From Flavobacterium sp. KS-LB2 (GTDB lineage Bacteria > Bacteroidota > Bacteroidia > Flavobacteriales > Flavobacteriaceae): DNA of 64,000 nucleotides. The position numbers and the translations under genes were made by a program. Under the pieces are notes generated by a model. It was not told the origin of the DNA and ran no database searches. It saw only the letters and a program-made list of their open reading frames with translations. This document shows positions 42,439 through 51,453 of the stretch, one piece after another (the first letter of the stretch is position 1; every line of letters starts with the position of its first letter). The stretch covers positions 496,001 through 560,000 of the forward strand of contig NZ_CP145904.1 of assembly GCF_036895565.1 (NCBI RefSeq), read 5' to 3'.

Positions 42439-44832
42439 TTAAAATTTATTTTTCACGGCATTGTAATCAATAAAATAGCGAATGCTTACTGAGAGTACAT
42501 TGGTTAGGTCGCTATTAAAAATACTTTTTAGATTTCTAGATAAATCTTTTTCCACTATAGCAGCTCTTTCTAGTCCATAGTTACGGTACAAAATGGATAT
42601 TTCACTTCCGGGTGCAAACCACCACGAGTACGATAAATCAAAGTTCCAAGAATTAAAATTTCGATCCTTGTTTTGTGCATAGCTAGTATTTGGAGTTAAA
42701 TAACCGCTGTTTTGTAAGGTAAAGAATTCATGATTTTTAGAATACGACCAATAATAGCGAGCCGTTAAGTTAATGGTCATTTTGTTGTTTAAGGAATATT
42801 TTCCAGTAAGATCGTTTTGAAGAATTTCTCGGTTTCGTTCGGCAAATATAATTCCAGAATCATCAAAATCAACCCATCCACGATCATTATTCATTTTGGT
42901 GTATTCAGCTGCGAATGCTAAAGAAAATTTGTCGCTGAATCGGTATTTTGGACCTAAATAAAAGCCATAATTATTTCTACCACTCTCATTGTATTTTGTA
43001 AATGCAGGTTGGATAATTAGTGTAAAAGGATTGTTGTCGTTTGACGTGAAATTTAGAATGGTAATCACTTTTTCTGGAAGAAATACATATTTGCCATATT
43101 CACGTGGCTCGTAAAAATCGAATGTTTTGACGGGTGTTAATTCGAATAAAAGCTCTAAAGAATCATTCCCTAATGTTGTCGCCCGTATTTCTGTCCCAAA
43201 AGCACCAGTTTGTAATTTTTTAGACGTGTTGTCCACTTCAAAATTTATATATTCATTTAATCTGAAAGTGTTAAAAATTTTGGTTGGATTTACTATTCTA
43301 TAGCTTGCATGTCCATAGGCATTGTGATAATTAGAATAAAAATTGATGCCTAAATCATTCACATCGTAATTTTCAGAAAGATATTTTCCAGAAAAACCGT
43401 ATCTATATTGTCCACTTGTTTTTTCAAAACCAATTTCTGTTTTAAATCCATCATAGTCTTTAATAGTATTGATCGAGCTGTATTTAAAGTCACCGTATAG
43501 ATTATAGGTATTTGATTTTGTGTTTAAATCAAACAATACTGCCGCAACATTTGCATCTCTAAAATTACCGTTTCTGGTAGTATTTGCATTGACAAAAGTC
43601 ACAGAAGAGTTTTGATTAAAGCGTTGGTCTAGGACAAACATATTGTAATTGGTCAAAGGTTCAATGACTTCTTTTCTAGTGTCACCAGTGTCATTGTTTA
43701 AAATAGTAGCTTTAGTTTTTTCAGTAACGGCATTCAAGAATCCAATTCCTAAACCCTTTTGAGTTCGACCAGATATTTTTATTGCATTTAGTAAATTGAC
43801 TGTACTAGGGTAATTAATGATTTCTTCATTTGCTGCGGTTGTTGGTTCGGTACTTGGAGCACCGCCAATTCTTCGCGAATAAAACAAACCTCCTTTGTTA
43901 AACAAATCTGTTCCTTCTGTAAAGAAAGGTCTGTTTTCTTCAAATCTTTGTTCAAAAGGCAATAGGTTTAAGATAGCATTGTCAAATTTTGTCTGTCCAA
44001 AATCAGGTACTAAAATAGCATCTAATGTAAAGGAGTCGTTAATTCCATATTTTATATCTAATCCGGCTTTGAAAGTTCTGTCAGAGCCAATATCGCTTTG
44101 CTGATAGTAGGCGGATGTATATGGAATTATAAAAAGTCGGGTAGGAGTTTGTATTTTTTCAATTCCTTGAAGGATTCCTGCTTGTGGAATTACAGCGCCA
44201 ATTTTAGTGTCAATTCTATTCCAAGTATATTTTTGTACGTCACGCTTTATTTCACGCATGAAGTTTAAACCCCAAGTTTGTGTATCTGCTTTCGAGAATC
44301 GTAAAGCTGCATAAGGAATTTTCATTTCTACAACCCAACCAAATTCAGTTACGCTTACTTCGCTGTCCCAAATAGCATCCCAAGTAAAATCTTCAAAATC
44401 TTCTGTTGCCAAACAATCCATTTGAACACCTGCGGCACTTACAAAAAAACGGAAATCCTGTTGACCATCATTGAATCCGTTTATATAAACTGAAAAGTGA
44501 TCTGATACTCCAAAAACATCTCTCTCTGTTATTTCGCGTTGAATTTTATTGGGTTCATTGTCATAAAGCAATGCCGATATGTAAATGGCATTGTTATCGT
44601 AAAGCACTTTTACTTCTGTTTTTTTATCGGTGCTTATTGGTTTTCCATTATCCGGTTCAAACATTACAAAATCGGTAGCAATTGAAGCAGTTTCCCAAAT
44701 TTTTTCATTTATCTTTCCATCAATTGTTATGTTTTCAGTTATGGATTTTGCCTGAAGCGTCTTTTTTTGGCTGTAAGCGGTAGAACTAATGAATATTAAA
44801 AAAAAGATACTAATAGAATGTAATTTTGACAT
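42439..44832 (-). CDS. DUF5916 protein: CBM9-like domain plus outer-membrane beta-barrel (paralogue B)
   Basis: A 797-residue close paralogue of the next gene downstream. Both share the module order and many identical runs: ASIA-DF, FEPDNGKPI, YINGFNDGQQDF, IPYAALRFS, FDNA/DD-I-LNL-PFEQ and ENRPFFTEGTDLF. The signal peptide ends STAYSQ. The C-terminus VSIRYFIDYNAVKNKF matches paralogue A except for one or two residues. The two genes lie 127 nt apart on one strand and probably arose by duplication; each may bind a different ligand. A -7 box lies 20 nt upstream of this gene, so it leads the unit. Confidence 0.85.
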   Translation of the reverse strand: MSKLHSISIFFLIFISSTAYSQKKTLQAKSITENITIDGKINEKIWETASIATDFVMFEPDNGKPISTDKKTEVKVLYDNNAIYISALLYDNEPNKIQREITERDVFGVSDHFSVYINGFNDGQQDFRFFVSAAGVQMDCLATEDFEDFTWDAIWDSEVSVTEFGWVVEMKIPYAALRFSKADTQTWGLNFMREIKRDVQKYTWNRIDTKIGAVIPQAGILQGIEKIQTPTRLFIIPYTSAYYQQSDIGSDRTFKAGLDIKYGINDSFTLDAILVPDFGQTKFDNAILNLLPFEQRFEENRPFFTEGTDLFNKGGLFYSRRIGGAPSTEPTTAANEEIINYPSTVNLLNAIKISGRTQKGLGIGFLNAVTEKTKATILNNDTGDTRKEVIEPLTNYNMFVLDQRFNQNSSVTFVNANTTRNGNFRDANVAAVLFDLNTKSNTYNLYGDFKYSSINTIKDYDGFKTEIGFEKTSGQYRYGFSGKYLSENYDVNDLGINFYSNYHNAYGHASYRIVNPTKIFNTFRLNEYINFEVDNTSKKLQTGAFGTEIRATTLGNDSLELLFELTPVKTFDFYEPREYGKYVFLPEKVITILNFTSNDNNPFTLIIQPAFTKYNESGRNNYGFYLGPKYRFSDKFSLAFAAEYTKMNNDRGWVDFDDSGIIFAERNREILQNDLTGKYSLNNKMTINLTARYYWSYSKNHEFFTLQNSGYLTPNTSYAQNKDRNFNSWNFDLSYSWWFAPGSEISILYRNYGLERAAIVEKDLSRNLKSIFNSDLTNVLSVSIRYFIDYNAVKNKF

Positions 44833-44852
44833 AAATTGGGATTGATTCTAAA

Positions 44853-44860
44853 CAAAAATA
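44853..44860 (-). promoter_or_regulatory. -7 box of the DUF5916 pair
   Basis: TATTTTTG on the minus strand, 20 nt before the start of paralogue B, fits TAnnTTTG. Confidence 0.45.
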
Positions 44861-44977
44861 ACAAAATTAACATAGAAATTGTGTTTTTTGTGGTTTTTCA
44901 CTCAATATTTGGTCAAGTTAAACGTTGTATAGGAACTAATATTTTGTTAAAAATGTTTCAATTCTTATTTTTTGCTG

Positions 44978-44985
44978 TAGGTTTG
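44978..44985 (+). promoter_or_regulatory. -7 box of the YkuD_2 gene
   Basis: TAGGTTTG ends 35 nt before the start codon and fits TAnnTTTG. Confidence 0.4.
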
Positions 44986-45020
44986 CAATCCCGAATTTAT
45001 TTATAACTTAAAGATAGTCA

Positions 45021-45743
45021 ATGATTTATAACTTATTTCCTACTATTATGTTTTTACTATTTGCTTTTTCTTCTAGTAAAACAAGCTTTCCTGAATCAAG
45101 TCATGTTAAACCAGTGGTTTATACCAAAGTGGTAGCGTCTAATGTTGAGGCTAAAATTGAAATGGCGTATAGTAATTTACATTCTGATAAATTTGCTTTG
45201 CCTAAATTAGAAAGTTTTGCAGAGGCTTTAAAAGGATATTATTCGTTGAAAGAAAAAGGATTAATTAAGAAAGATATTTTAACATTAATTGATTTTAGTT
45301 TGTCTTCGAATACCAAAAGACTTTGGGTAATTAATCTTGTTACTGGAGATATATTGTTTCATTCTCTTGTTGCTCATGGAAGAAATACAGGTGATGAGTA
45401 TGCCTCAAATTTTTCAAATGCAGCAGAATCGTATAAAAGCAGTTTAGGTTTTTATGCTACAGGTGAAATATATAATGGTAAACACGGTATGTCACTTAGG
45501 TTAGATGGTTTAGAAAAAGGGGTTAATGACAACGCAAGAGCTAGAGGTGTGGTAATGCACGCGGCTGATTATGTCTCTAATTCATTTATAAAAAACAATC
45601 ATAGATTAGGAAGAAGTCAAGGTTGTCCCGCTGTGCCGGTAGAATTGTCTAAAGAAATTATTAGTGCAATAAAAAACAAATCTTGTTTTTTTATTTATCA
45701 TCCTTCAAGAGTTTCTAAATTTGGAGCACAATCAATTTCTTAA
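45021..45743 (+). CDS. Murein L,D-transpeptidase-like protein (YkuD_2 type)
   Basis: A 240-residue exported protein. A hydrophobic N-terminal segment (about 4-18) acts as signal peptide or anchor. The catalytic domain has the L,D-transpeptidase order but in the YkuD_2 variant: LWVINLVTGDILFHSLVAHG, GFYATGEIYNGKHGMSLRLDG, VVMHAADYVS with the His, and RSQGCPAVP with the nucleophile Cys. It probably makes or edits 3-3 peptidoglycan cross-links or anchors a protein. It ends inside the 3' end of the convergent larger transpeptidase gene, overlapping by 12 nt. Confidence 0.88.
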   Translation: MIYNLFPTIMFLLFAFSSSKTSFPESSHVKPVVYTKVVASNVEAKIEMAYSNLHSDKFALPKLESFAEALKGYYSLKEKGLIKKDILTLIDFSLSSNTKRLWVINLVTGDILFHSLVAHGRNTGDEYASNFSNAAESYKSSLGFYATGEIYNGKHGMSLRLDGLEKGVNDNARARGVVMHAADYVSNSFIKNNHRLGRSQGCPAVPVELSKEIISAIKNKSCFFIYHPSRVSKFGAQSIS

Positions 45744-47321
45744 TTTAGTGTATAAATCGGCATCTAGATTGTAAATATCATCTCTGAAAATAAGTTTGTT
45801 GTTTTTGCTCCAAGCAGTCCAATATAATAAGTGAAAGGAAACTTCTTTTTTGATTTTTACGAATTTTGTTTTTTCGCTTTGTAGAATTTCTGTGATTTTC
45901 CCAAGATTCCAATTGACGGGATCATTCAATAAATATTCAGTTAATTCTAATGGGTTGTCAACTCTAACGCAACCGGAACTCAACGAACGATCTATTTTGT
46001 CGAAATAATCCCTGTGATTAGTATCGTGTAAGTAAACAGAAAATCGGTTTGGGAAAATAATCTTAATCATTCCCAGTGAATTAAAAGTGCCAGGGCTTTG
46101 TACATAACGATACCTTTTGGCCTGGGATAGTTGCCATTCGTATGGACCTATAATTTTTCCGTTGTAATCATATACCTTGATGTTTGATTTAGTGAGATAG
46201 CTTCTGTTTTTTAAAATAGCAGGAATAACATCTTCCCGCAAAATAGTGGGTGGGACAGTCCAAGTTGGATTAAAAACAACCTGAGTTAATTTCGACGATA
46301 ATATTGGACTTTTTCTTTTCGCTCTTCCTACTATTACTTTGTGTGTTCTTAGTGTGTCTTTATCTTTTATTAATGACAATCTATAGTCGGGAATATTTAT
46401 GATTGCATATTCTTTCCCCATTTCTTTAGGATACCATTTCCAACGTTCCAGATTTACTATGATTTGCTGAATTCGTTGTTTTTTAGAAATATTGAGACAG
46501 GAAATTGTTTTAGGACCAATTATTCCATCAATTGCTAAGCCATGACGCTCTTGAAATTTTTTTAGTGCCCGTATTGTTTCTTTCTCGTAGATTGGGGTTA
46601 AGCTATCTTGGGTTTCTAATTCTTTCCAGTAATTCAATCTTTTTTTAATGTCAATTATAGATGGATTTGTATCGTTTGGGGTAATTATTCCAGCAATTTT
46701 TAATGCTTTAAAATTATCTTTAGGGAAAGTATGAATTAATTGCAGTGCTTTTTTTAATTTTTTGTAAACAATATGATTGGGTTTTAATTGTTCTATTTTA
46801 TCTGCTAGTGAGTCGCTGGCCAATAAATTGGTCAAAGTTTCATTTAGGTCAATGTAGTTTTCTTTTAAATCCCAGTTTTTGTATAATTTTCTTGGATTTA
46901 ATGTGCCGTTAGTCAAGTGTGCAATGTATTTTTGAAAACTGGACGTAAGTAGAATGTCGTATTTCACTAAATCAGAATTGTTTAATGTTGTTGATTTTTT
47001 TTCGAAATCACTTAATGTTTTTATTTTATAATCGTCTGGATTTAAGCCTTCTTCATCAGATTTAAGGAGTGCTTTTAGAATTATTTTCCTCTTATTTTCA
47101 GATTGCCAAATTGCTCTGTAATTAGTAGATTTATAGAAGTCAGAAAGTGTTTTATTATTAAAAGAATGTAGTAGAACAGTGTCAATTCTAATTGATTTTT
47201 CGACAATTAAGTCAGGAGAATTTTTGATCTCATTATAGGAGAATGCCTCGCTTTTTAGTTTTTCCTTTTGGCAACTAATAGTTGCGTAAATTAATAGTAC
47301 AACAGCTAACGTTTTCATCAT
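45732..47321 (-). CDS. L,D-transpeptidase, YcbB/LdtD type with peptidoglycan-binding domain
   Basis: A 529-residue enzyme forming 3-3 cross-links in murein. A short leader ends ATISC, a possible lipobox, so it may be a lipoprotein. The scaffold domain occupies about 50-215; a PG_binding_1 module follows (TIRALKKFQERHGLAIDGIIGPKT), then the YkuD domain with GRAKRKSPIL, the Trp/Pro-rich lid VFNPTWTVPPTI, the His in YLHDTNHRDYFD and nucleophile Cys in LSSGCVRV. The order scaffold-PGBD-YkuD is that of E. coli LdtD. Convergent with the YkuD_2 gene. Promoter not identified. Confidence 0.9.
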   Translation of the reverse strand: MMKTLAVVLLIYATISCQKEKLKSEAFSYNEIKNSPDLIVEKSIRIDTVLLHSFNNKTLSDFYKSTNYRAIWQSENKRKIILKALLKSDEEGLNPDDYKIKTLSDFEKKSTTLNNSDLVKYDILLTSSFQKYIAHLTNGTLNPRKLYKNWDLKENYIDLNETLTNLLASDSLADKIEQLKPNHIVYKKLKKALQLIHTFPKDNFKALKIAGIITPNDTNPSIIDIKKRLNYWKELETQDSLTPIYEKETIRALKKFQERHGLAIDGIIGPKTISCLNISKKQRIQQIIVNLERWKWYPKEMGKEYAIINIPDYRLSLIKDKDTLRTHKVIVGRAKRKSPILSSKLTQVVFNPTWTVPPTILREDVIPAILKNRSYLTKSNIKVYDYNGKIIGPYEWQLSQAKRYRYVQSPGTFNSLGMIKIIFPNRFSVYLHDTNHRDYFDKIDRSLSSGCVRVDNPLELTEYLLNDPVNWNLGKITEILQSEKTKFVKIKKEVSFHLLYWTAWSKNNKLIFRDDIYNLDADLYTKLRN

Positions 47322-47815
47322 TCGATTTTTTAAATAAAAAAGTGTCCTCTAATTTATTTTAAGAGAGAATTAGTTGGTTTCAAGGTATTAAATGCCTTCT
47401 TTTTGAGTGTTGCACCTCGTTATGGTGAAGTGTCTTTTTGACTTGAGAAGGGGTTCTATTGTAATAAATTAATTTGTTTTACTTCTAATGATGGAATAAT
47501 GCGGGTTGACTATTTTGTCAAACACGCTAAAATGAAATGCTATAGGTATAGGAACTCGATCAAAATGACAACTTTTAATTAATTTTTCAGTCCGAAATAC
47601 TTTATGTTTTACTGAAAATTCTCTAAAGCAGTGATTTTTTTAATTTTATTTTTAATTTTATTTTAAGCATAATAAAGGTATAATAATTTCATAATAAATT
47701 CTTTAGGATTTTTATATGCTTTTGAAAAAAAGAAGCAGTCACTAAGTTTGTGATTTTTTAATAAAAAAACTTGCATTGAAGCAAACTTATTAAGTATATT
47801 TGCACTGTTGTTAAT
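47322..47815. other. 494-base gene-free stretch upstream of the tRNA-Gly(TCC) pair
   Basis: No credible coding frame was seen on either strand. The sequence is strongly AT-rich. A tRNA promoter lies at its right end. A few short inverted repeats occur but no clear terminator or known RNA. Confidence 0.7.
47771..47802 (+). promoter_or_regulatory. Promoter of the first tRNA-Gly(TCC)
   Basis: TATATTTG at 47795-47802 fits the -7 box, 13 nt before the tRNA. TTG occurs at 47771-47773 and 47776-47778, spacers 21 and 16 nt; the -33 choice is unclear. Confidence 0.55.
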
Positions 47816-47888
<73 letters not shown>

Positions 47889-47890
47889 CT

Positions 47891-47916
47891 AAGCCTCAAA
47901 TTAAAGTTTGAGGTTT
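47891..47916 (+). terminator. Terminator between the two tRNA-Gly genes
   Basis: Stem 47891-47900 with 47907-47916 (one G-T pair), followed by T. It would allow copy 2 only partial readthrough from the promoter of copy 1. Confidence 0.7.
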
Positions 47917-47935
47917 TTTATTTTTACTATTTAAT

Positions 47936-48008
<73 letters not shown>

Positions 48009-48012
48009 CTTT

Positions 48013-48040
48013 AAAGCCGAAACATAATTGTTTCGGCTTT
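48013..48040 (+). terminator. Terminator after tRNA-Gly copy 2
   Basis: A perfect 12-bp stem (48013-48024 with 48029-48040) with loop TAAT is followed by T. Confidence 0.88.
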
Positions 48041-48058
48041 TTTTGTGCCGTTCTTGGA

Positions 48059-48766
48059 TTACTTTAAAGAACTTAAATCGCTTCCACTTTCTAATTCCTC
48101 GGGTGTATGGTTTTGTCTAAACAGTCGAGCTGTCAAATCACCTTTTAAAGTAATTGTGTCTCCTTTTACATCCAGCCAACTTCCCTCTCTTAATCCTAAA
48201 ACTGGTGCCGAATTATAAGCGTGAAACTCGTTTATTCTGGTTTCACGAGTTTCTCCCATGTGTTTAGAATTGGTGTCGGGGTCTAAATAATGCGGATTTA
48301 AATTAAAAGGAATTAATCCTAATGTTTTAAAACTTGGAGGATAAACAATTGGCATGTCATTTGTTGTTTGCATCGTAAGTCCGCAAATGTTACTTCCTGC
48401 GCTAGTCCCTAAATATGGCGTTCCATTTTTTACAACTTCAGCTAGGATTTCCATAGTATTGTTTTTGTATAATTGAGACACTAAAACAAATGTGCTTCCG
48501 CCTCCAGTAAAAATTCCTTCCGCGTTTTTTAAAGCTTTTCCAGCATCTTCAAATTCATGTATTCCAATTACTTTTTTATTTATTTTGGCAAAAGCCAAAC
48601 CTACCGTTGCAGTATATTCCTCATGGGAAATGCCTCCTGGTCGCGCGTAAGGAATAAAAAGAATAGTAGTACAGTCTTGAAAATGCACTTGTAATTCAGG
48701 TAATAAATAGTCCAGATAATTCTGGTTGGCAAGAGTAGAAGTGCTTGCGATTAGTATATTTTTCAT
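48059..48766 (-). CDS. pepE: Dipeptidase E (alpha-aspartyl dipeptidase)
   Basis: Cytoplasmic S51 peptidase that cleaves Asp-X dipeptides. The 235 residues show FIPYARPGG, the IFTGGGSTF loop and the nucleophile Ser in YLGTSAGSNICG, with the His in NPHYLDPD. This pairs functionally with the DPP11-like enzyme, which releases X-Asp/Glu dipeptides, though PepE needs Asp in first position. Its stop lies 18 nt from the terminator of the tRNA unit. Single gene. Confidence 0.94.
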   Translation of the reverse strand: MKNILIASTSTLANQNYLDYLLPELQVHFQDCTTILFIPYARPGGISHEEYTATVGLAFAKINKKVIGIHEFEDAGKALKNAEGIFTGGGSTFVLVSQLYKNNTMEILAEVVKNGTPYLGTSAGSNICGLTMQTTNDMPIVYPPSFKTLGLIPFNLNPHYLDPDTNSKHMGETRETRINEFHAYNSAPVLGLREGSWLDVKGDTITLKGDLTARLFRQNHTPEELESGSDLSSLK

Positions 48767-48913
48767 TTTTCAGTCGATAATTTGTGCTAAAGGTATTAAA
48801 TCAGTCTTTTTGATTTCACATTTTTAATTAACATTTTTTTACCAACCTATTAGCAATTAATTTGGAACGCATTAAGATACTTTTACGAGCTGTCACTAAT
48901 GTATTAAATAAGG

Positions 48914-49669
48914 ATGATTAGAATTGTGTGCTTGTATTTGGCTTTTGTAGCAACAAATGTTGTCGCACAAGAAACCCCTCGAATAAAATTAAAAGGAAAA
49001 GTGACCGCTGATGCTACTGTTTTAGAAGGTATTTATGTGATAAATTTAAAAAGTGAGCAGGCATTAGTAACAGATAAAGAGGGTGATTTTTCTATTTTGG
49101 CTAAAGTTGGAGATACATTATTATTCACCGAAGGGCAGTTTAAAGAAGTTAGAATTGCCTTAACCCAAAAGGATTTTGAACAAGAAATGCTTTCTGTGAA
49201 AATGATGCCGATAGTAAATCAATTGCGCGAAGTTATTGTAAGAAGCGGTATCAATGCAGTATCAATGGGGATAATTCCAAAGGGACAAAAAATATACACT
49301 CCCGCAGAACGAAAGTTATATACTGCCAGTAATCTTAATGCCACTGCTAATGCAGGCTCGATGATGGGTGGTTCAATCTCAGCGGATCCATTATTGAATT
49401 GGTTTTCAGGAAGGACTAAAATGCTTAAAAAAGAAGTTGAAGTCGAAAAGAAAGAATCGTATATGAGGCAATTAGAGAATATGTTTACTATTGATTATTT
49501 TGTAAATACATTAAAAATACCTTCTGAATATGTCAAAGGCTTTGAATACTATATTGTGGAGAACGAAAGATTCGTGACGATTTTGAAATCTAAAAATGTT
49601 GCCATGACTACTTTCTTAATTGGGGAATTAGCAACTAAGTATAAAGAAATAATTGCAAGTGAAAATTAA
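48914..49669 (+). CDS. Carboxypeptidase-regulatory-like exported protein, paralogue 1
   Basis: A 251-residue protein with signal peptide ending VVAQ. The N-terminal 85 residues are a CarboxypepD-reg-like beta-sandwich (KLKGKVTADATVLEGIYVIN, VTDKEGDFSILAKVGDTLLF), followed by a conserved IPKGQKIYTPAERKLYTAS motif and an alpha-helical C-terminal part with KMLKKEVEVEKKE. The PAERK-LYTA motif recurs in paralogue 2. It is the first gene in an array of three with a fourth remnant. No TonB-dependent receptor follows, so it is not a SusC plug. The function is unknown, likely periplasmic. Confidence 0.82.
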   Translation: MIRIVCLYLAFVATNVVAQETPRIKLKGKVTADATVLEGIYVINLKSEQALVTDKEGDFSILAKVGDTLLFTEGQFKEVRIALTQKDFEQEMLSVKMMPIVNQLREVIVRSGINAVSMGIIPKGQKIYTPAERKLYTASNLNATANAGSMMGGSISADPLLNWFSGRTKMLKKEVEVEKKESYMRQLENMFTIDYFVNTLKIPSEYVKGFEYYIVENERFVTILKSKNVAMTTFLIGELATKYKEIIASEN

Positions 49670-50387
49670 AATTACGCTACAGCTTATTGTCTTTTTCTTC
49701 GTTCAAGTTTTTTTTGCCCAAGCTGGAAGCATAAAAGAACTTCGAGGAAAAATTATCGCCGATTCTGTTGCGGTTGATCGCATTACTATTGAGAATGTAA
49801 CAACGGATAAAACTGCTTTTTCGGATGCGAATGGTTTCTTTACTATAGCAGTAAGAGAAGGTGATGTTTTAGTGTTTACTGCTGTTAATTTAGAAGGTCT
49901 CCGAAAGAAAATTGACAAGCAGGATTTATTGCAGGAAAGTATTACGGTACTCATGATGCCAAAAAGTATTATTTTGAAGGAAGTCATCATAAGTGAATCG
50001 TCTATTACAGCAGAGAGTTTGGGCATAATACCGTATGGTCAAAAAAAATATACGCCAGCAGAGAGGAAATTATACACAGCGACTTCTGGTAATGGTATTG
50101 ATGGATTACTCAATGCTATTTCAGGACGGAAAGCCATGCTAAAAAAGGAAATTATTGTGGAGAAAAAAGAACAATTATTAGCCAGAATCGAAGTTCTTTT
50201 TGAAGACAAATATTACATTGAAACCTTAAAAATTCCCAATGATTACATTAGAGGATTTCAATATTATTGTATTGATGACGCTGGTTTTGCAAATGCATTG
50301 CGAGCTAAAAACAAGACATTGACGATGTTTCTAATTGTGAAGTTGGCGGAAAATTATAATGAAATTATTGCGGGTGAAAATAAATAA
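49659..50387 (+). CDS. Carboxypeptidase-regulatory-like exported protein, paralogue 2
   Basis: A 242-residue protein starting at GTG 49659, which overlaps the previous gene's stop by 11 nt; a TTG two codons earlier is also possible. The signal peptide ends FFAQA. Same order as paralogue 1: beta domain with IENVTTDKTAFSDANGFFTI and VLVFTAVN, then IPYGQKKYTPAERKLYTA, GRKAMLKKEI and the C-terminal helices with IRGFQYYCIDD. Clear duplication of its neighbour. Probably translationally coupled to it. Confidence 0.82.
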   Translation: MKIKITLQLIVFFFVQVFFAQAGSIKELRGKIIADSVAVDRITIENVTTDKTAFSDANGFFTIAVREGDVLVFTAVNLEGLRKKIDKQDLLQESITVLMMPKSIILKEVIISESSITAESLGIIPYGQKKYTPAERKLYTATSGNGIDGLLNAISGRKAMLKKEIIVEKKEQLLARIEVLFEDKYYIETLKIPNDYIRGFQYYCIDDAGFANALRAKNKTLTMFLIVKLAENYNEIIAGENK

Positions 50388-50585
50388 ATTACTGCCTATT
50401 CTTTTGTTTTCAATGTGCCAAATTTATTTTGGACAAACTCCTGCTGAAAAGTTACTTTAATGTTAGAATTAGTGTGAATTCTACTAATATAAGTGAAATA
50501 AATGTCTTAAATTTAGGAAACGAAAAAAATAGCCCTCACAATCAAAGACGGGGAATTTTTTATTTTAGCGAAAGTGAAGCACTAA
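50374..50585 (+). pseudogene. Eroded remnant of a fourth paralogue in the array
   Basis: GTG at 50374 overlaps paralogue 2's stop in the same way as paralogue 2 overlaps paralogue 1 (overlap 14 and 11 nt). It encodes a signal-peptide-like KINKLLPILLFSMCQIYFGQ, then a stop after TPAEKLL. In a second frame follow VNSTNISEINVLNLGNEK-like residues, and in the third frame ALTIKDGEFFILAKVKH before TAA at 50583, which aligns with ALVTDKEGDFSILAKVGD of paralogue 1. The C-terminal two-thirds of the gene are gone. Confidence 0.7.
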
Positions 50586-50616
50586 GTTTAAAATAACATT
50601 TTAAAAACAATCCAAG

Positions 50617-51372
50617 ATGAAAACCAAAATAAGAATTCTTTGTTTGATTTTCTTTTGCCAATTTTCTTTTGGTCAAAACGAAAATAGGAAGTCGCTGCAC
50701 GGTCAGTTTACAAATGAATCTGCAACTGTAGATAACGGGTATGTTTTTAATTTAAATTCAAAAACGAGAACCTTTATAAGCGATCAAGGTTTTTTTGATA
50801 TTTTGGCGAAAGCCAAAGACACTTTGTTGGTTTCAAGCGCCGCTTTCAAGTCTAAAAAAATTGTGATTCAAGATAAGGATTTTTCGAAACCTTTGTTTGA
50901 GGTTAATTTAGATACGCAAACGACCTTGTTAAAAGAAGTTCTCGTGAAGCGCAAAGCAGAGCTGAAACCAATAAAAGGAAATACGCAAGGTATTGTTGAT
51001 TTACAGTTTTTTGACGATGCAAAATCTTCACCAGTAAATAGAACAATGCCATCGGATGGGAGTATAGAAAACGGAATGGATTTTGTTAGAATTTATAAAA
51101 TGGTTTCTAAATTGTTCACGAAGGATTCAGCTAAAAAAATCGATTTGGATTCTAATTTAGATTTTTCTAATGTTGTTTCTAAAGGAATTGATACGTATTT
51201 TTTTACCAATACCTTGAAGTTGAAAAATGAAGAAATTGGACTTTTTCTGGATTATTGCGAGAATGATTCAAAATCAAAAAGCCTTTTGAAACAAGAAGAC
51301 GAATTTTTACTAATTGATTTTTTAATCACCAAGAACGAAGAGTTTAAAAGAATTACTACTTTTGAAAAATGA
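50617..51372 (+). CDS. Carboxypeptidase-regulatory-like exported protein, paralogue 3
   Basis: A 251-residue divergent member with signal peptide ending FSFGQ. The N-terminal domain keeps YVFNLNSKTRTFISDQGFFDILAKAKDTLLVSSAAF and the VLVKRKAELKP strand. The PAERKLYTA motif is missing and the middle has instead NTQGIVDLQFFDDAK. The C-terminal part (VSKGIDTYFFTNTLKL, LIDFLITKNEEFKR) matches the others' ends (FVNTLKIPSEYVKGF, TFLIGELATKYKEI). It precedes the DUF6702-type gene by 81 nt and may share its transcript. Confidence 0.8.
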   Translation: MKTKIRILCLIFFCQFSFGQNENRKSLHGQFTNESATVDNGYVFNLNSKTRTFISDQGFFDILAKAKDTLLVSSAAFKSKKIVIQDKDFSKPLFEVNLDTQTTLLKEVLVKRKAELKPIKGNTQGIVDLQFFDDAKSSPVNRTMPSDGSIENGMDFVRIYKMVSKLFTKDSAKKIDLDSNLDFSNVVSKGIDTYFFTNTLKLKNEEIGLFLDYCENDSKSKSLLKQEDEFLLIDFLITKNEEFKRITTFEK

Positions 51373-51453
51373 AATCGCCATGATTTCAGAATACAAATAC
51401 TATTGAAGAATGGCGATGCCATATTCCGAAAAAAAAATAAATAGAATCTTCGA

